From: Sulfurimonas sp.
GTDB lineage: Bacteria > Campylobacterota > Campylobacteria > Campylobacterales > Sulfurimonadaceae
NCBI GenBank assembly: GCA_027066935.1
Contig: JAMOMX010000377.1
Span: forward strand, 1 to 7,834
DNA length: 7,834 nucleotides
Reading direction: 5' to 3'
Shown here: positions 5,908-7,834 of the stretch, piece after piece
Layout of the letters: each line of letters begins with the position of its first letter
Numbering within the stretch: position 1 is the stretch's first letter
Notes under the pieces: generated by a model
Databases searched by the model: none
Seen by the model: only the letters and a program-made list of their open reading frames with translations
Told to the model about the DNA's origin: nothing
Translations under genes and position numbers: made by a program

Positions 5908-5913
5908 TATAGT
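5908..5913 (+). promoter_or_regulatory. Possible -10 element for the polysaccharide deacetylase-dprA unit
   Basis: TATAGT at 5908-5913 lies in AT-rich DNA 31 bp before the ATG at 5945 and would start transcription near 5920. An alternative TATAAA at 5935-5940 would give a leaderless mRNA. No convincing -35 is seen for either. The divergent intergenic region (5709-5944) must contain this promoter, but its exact place is uncertain. Confidence 0.25.
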
Positions 5914-5944
5914 TGTAAAAATAAAATAATCGGTTATAAAATAG

Positions 5945-6946
5945 ATGGCAAAAAGAAGAAAAAAAGTAAAAAGTAGTTCAAATTATTTATCTTATATTGT
6001 TTGGATACTTAGTTTTATCGTAGCTATATCTGCATCTTTAGCTGTAGGTTATCACTTTGGATACAATGATGCAAAAACACACACTAACTTAGAGCAAAAA
6101 AATAAAGAAAATATTAATTTAGCAATTTTACAAAAATTTGAAAAAAATAATGCAAAAACAGAAAATAAAAGTGTAAATGATAGACTAAAAGAGGTTTTAA
6201 AACAGGCTCCTAAAAATGCTATTAGCGCAAATCATGAATATGAAGAAGAATCTTTAGCAAAACCACCAGTACGCATAAAGAGAGATTTAGCTCTCTCATC
6301 AACAAAACCAAAATTAGCAATAATATTTGATGATGTTTCAGTAAAGAGTCAAGTTGAGGCCATAAAAAAACTCAACCTTCCTTTAACAATGAGTTTTTTA
6401 CCACCCTCAAAGTATAGACCAAATTCAGCTAAATTAGCTTCAAAGGAAGATTTTTATATGGTTCATCTTCCTATGGAAGCTATGGGATTTACAAAAGAGG
6501 AACCTTTTACTTTAAGAATTGCAGATTCACAATCAGAAATAAGGGATAGAGTGGAAAAAATTAAAAAACTTTTCCCAAGAGTTCGTTATATAAATAACCA
6601 TACGGGGAGTAAATTTACTTCTAGTGAGATAGCTGTAAATAAATTGATTTCTATATTAAATGAAAATCATATAAATTTTATAGACTCTCGTACTACAGCA
6701 GATACTAAAGTTCCAAAAGTGATGAAAAACTTTGACTTAAAATATGTGTCACGCGATGTTTTTTTAGATCATCAATTAGACAAGTTATATATAAAAAAAC
6801 AAATAAAAAAAGCTATAAAAATTGCAAAAGCTCATGGAACAGCAATAGCGATCGGGCATCCACATGTTAATACTCTTTTAGCGATTGATGAATCAAAAAA
6901 ATTATTTGAAGATGTTGAGTTAGTATTGATAAACAAGCTGTATTAG
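5945..6946 (+). CDS. Divergent polysaccharide deacetylase family protein (YibQ/DUF610-like), membrane-anchored, 333 aa
   Basis: Residues 1-12 are basic (AKRRKKVK), 13-36 form one membrane segment, and 37-120 are a hydrophilic, Lys/Glu/Asn-rich linker. The rest should therefore lie in the periplasm. Residues about 122-332 match the divergent polysaccharide deacetylase family: LAIIFDDV (124-131), HLPMEAM (174-180), YINNHTGS (215-222), DSRT (247-250), SRDVFLDH (269-276) and IAIGHPH (301-307). These Asp/His motifs correspond to the metal-site positions of the deacetylase fold. The substrate of this family is not established, though a cell-envelope glycan is likely. The ATG at 5945 is directly preceded by an in-frame TAG, so no longer start exists, and no Shine-Dalgarno precedes it. 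The TAG stop abuts the ATG of dprA. A gene of this type next to dprA also fits, from memory, the Campylobacter order. Confidence 0.9.
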   Translation: MAKRRKKVKSSSNYLSYIVWILSFIVAISASLAVGYHFGYNDAKTHTNLEQKNKENINLAILQKFEKNNAKTENKSVNDRLKEVLKQAPKNAISANHEYEEESLAKPPVRIKRDLALSSTKPKLAIIFDDVSVKSQVEAIKKLNLPLTMSFLPPSKYRPNSAKLASKEDFYMVHLPMEAMGFTKEEPFTLRIADSQSEIRDRVEKIKKLFPRVRYINNHTGSKFTSSEIAVNKLISILNENHINFIDSRTTADTKVPKVMKNFDLKYVSRDVFLDHQLDKLYIKKQIKKAIKIAKAHGTAIAIGHPHVNTLLAIDESKKLFEDVELVLINKLY

Positions 6947-7726
6947 ATGGCTGTTTTAAATTATCATATAAAAGAACTTAAAAGTATGAAAACATATCCA
7001 AAAGAGCTTTTTTATGATGGAGATCTCTCTTTATTAGACAAAGAAAAAATTTCAATAGTTGGTAGTCGTAGACCTACAAAGTATTCTAGAATGCAGATAC
7101 AAAACCTTTCATCAAAATTATCAAAAATCGGTATATGTGTAGTTAGTGGAGGAGCGATGGGAATTGATGCGATAGCTCATAGTGGGGCTGGTAGCACTAA
7201 CACCATATCTGTCCTTCCATGTGGTATCGATGTTCGATATCCTGCTGTAAATAAAAATTTATTAAACGATATACAAAAAAATGGACTTTTACTTAGTCAA
7301 TTTAAAGATGGTGCTTTATCCCGCCCATATACTTTTGTTTTAAGAAATGAATTAGTAGTAGCACTTGGTAAAATTCTTGTAGTTGGTGAAGCAGATGTAG
7401 GTAGCGGCACTATGAGAAGTGTAGAATTCGCACTAAAAATGGGCAAAGAGGTTTATGTTTTAGCACAAAGAATGGGTGAGAGTCTCGGCACAAATAAATT
7501 GCTATCAGATGGTAAAGCAAAAGCTATTTATGATATAGATCAATTTATAAGTTCTGTATTTCCAGAGACACAATTAAACTCACAATCTAATGGAGATGAA
7601 TTTTTAGAATTTTGTAAAACTAATCCAAGATATGATGAAGTTTTAGTTAAATTTCCAGATAGAATTTTTGAAGCTGAACTTAATGCCGAGATAGAAATTT
7701 TAAATGGTAAGGTTATAGTTAAATAA
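6947..7726 (+). CDS. dprA: DprA/Smf DNA-processing protein, short Helicobacter-type, 259 aa
   Basis: DprA protects incoming single-stranded DNA and loads RecA on it during natural transformation. The Rossmann domain carries ISIVGSRRPTKYS (35-47), VVSGGAMGIDAIAHSG (65-80), VLPCGIDVRYP (89-99), FVLRNELVVAL (130-140), VVGEADVGSGTMRSVEFALKMGKEVYVLAQR (145-175, by position) and GTNKLLSDG (181-189). These match the family blocks VGSR.PT, SG.A.GID..AH, CG.D..YP, RN.....L, SG....A and G.N.L. The N-terminal SAM-like domain of longer DprA proteins is absent. The C-terminal part (about 217-259, DEFLEFCKTNPRYDEVL) resembles the reduced winged-helix domain of Helicobacter pylori DprA (about 266 aa). The ATG follows the upstream TAG with no gap, implying translational coupling. 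This start also gives an N-terminus of the expected length. The gene ends inside the 3' end of queA. Confidence 0.94.
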   Translation: MAVLNYHIKELKSMKTYPKELFYDGDLSLLDKEKISIVGSRRPTKYSRMQIQNLSSKLSKIGICVVSGGAMGIDAIAHSGAGSTNTISVLPCGIDVRYPAVNKNLLNDIQKNGLLLSQFKDGALSRPYTFVLRNELVVALGKILVVGEADVGSGTMRSVEFALKMGKEVYVLAQRMGESLGTNKLLSDGKAKAIYDIDQFISSVFPETQLNSQSNGDEFLEFCKTNPRYDEVLVKFPDRIFEAELNAEIEILNGKVIVK

Positions 7727-7834
7727 TTAACATTGCATCGCCATAAGAGTAAAAACGATATCTGTTTTTTATAGCCTCTGCATAAAGTTCTTGTGTTTTT
7801 TCAATACCTATAAATGAAGCTACTAACATTAAAA
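7719..7834 (-). CDS. queA: QueA, tRNA preQ1 ribosyltransferase-isomerase (3' part; 5' end outside window)
   Basis: The last 37 codons of an open frame on the - strand, ending at TAA 7721-7719, read as the conserved QueA C-terminus: MLVASFIGIEKTQELYAEA followed by IKNRYRFYSYGDAMLII. The RYRFYSYGDAMLI block is highly characteristic. QueA transfers the ribosyl part of S-adenosylmethionine to preQ1 in tRNA during queuosine synthesis. The gene is cut by the window end (frame entered at 7832). It converges with dprA and overlaps its end by 8 bp, leaving no room for a separate terminator. The region after dprA up to the window end is therefore all coding. Confidence 0.93.
   Translation of the reverse strand, partial: LMLVASFIGIEKTQELYAEAIKNRYRFYSYGDAMLII

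Overview
The window is an AT-rich, gene-dense chromosomal segment that most resembles Campylobacterota (the former Epsilonproteobacteria), probably a Sulfurimonas-like free-living member. This rests on the short Helicobacter-type DprA, the pairing of a divergent polysaccharide deacetylase with dprA (an order I recall from Campylobacter), the rpsF-ssb-rpsR operon and the codon usage. The genus is inference; no rRNA or other strong marker is present.

Layout. Positions 1-3825 (+ strand) are one tight co-directional run: the 3' end of purE, an unrecognised basic-tailed protein (252-893), a Na+/H+ antiporter nhaA (916-2211), and a Kef-type monovalent cation/H+ antiporter with a C-terminal NAD-binding domain (2224-3825). 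Gaps are only 5-22 bp, so an operon is likely. A secreted rhodanese (3833-4225, - strand) converges on it with a 7-bp gap. Next, on the - strand, comes the operon rpsF-ssb-rpsR (5708 down to 4357), with a strong -10 element, a leader of about 110 nt with potential RNA structure, an intercistronic inverted repeat between rpsF and ssb, and a hairpin after rpsR. Divergent from it on the + strand are a YibQ-type periplasmic polysaccharide deacetylase-like protein (5945-6946) and dprA (6947-7726), joined stop-to-start. The window closes with the 3' end of queA on the - strand (7719-7834), overlapping the end of dprA by 8 bp.

How the genes work together. The first block couples a purine biosynthesis gene with two antiporters for Na+, K+ and pH homeostasis. 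The central operon encodes two 30S proteins that bind the ribosome as a pair (S6 and S18), plus the single-strand DNA-binding protein. SSB and DprA both act on single-stranded DNA, but they lie in separate transcription units here.

I see no mobile element, CRISPR array, toxin-antitoxin pair, tRNA or rRNA, and nothing that convincingly looks like a new multi-gene system. The points most worth a second look are the unrecognised gene at 252-893, the structured rpsF leader, the palindromic rpsF-ssb spacer, the repeat-extended acidic tail of S6, and the apparent zinc-binding form of S18.
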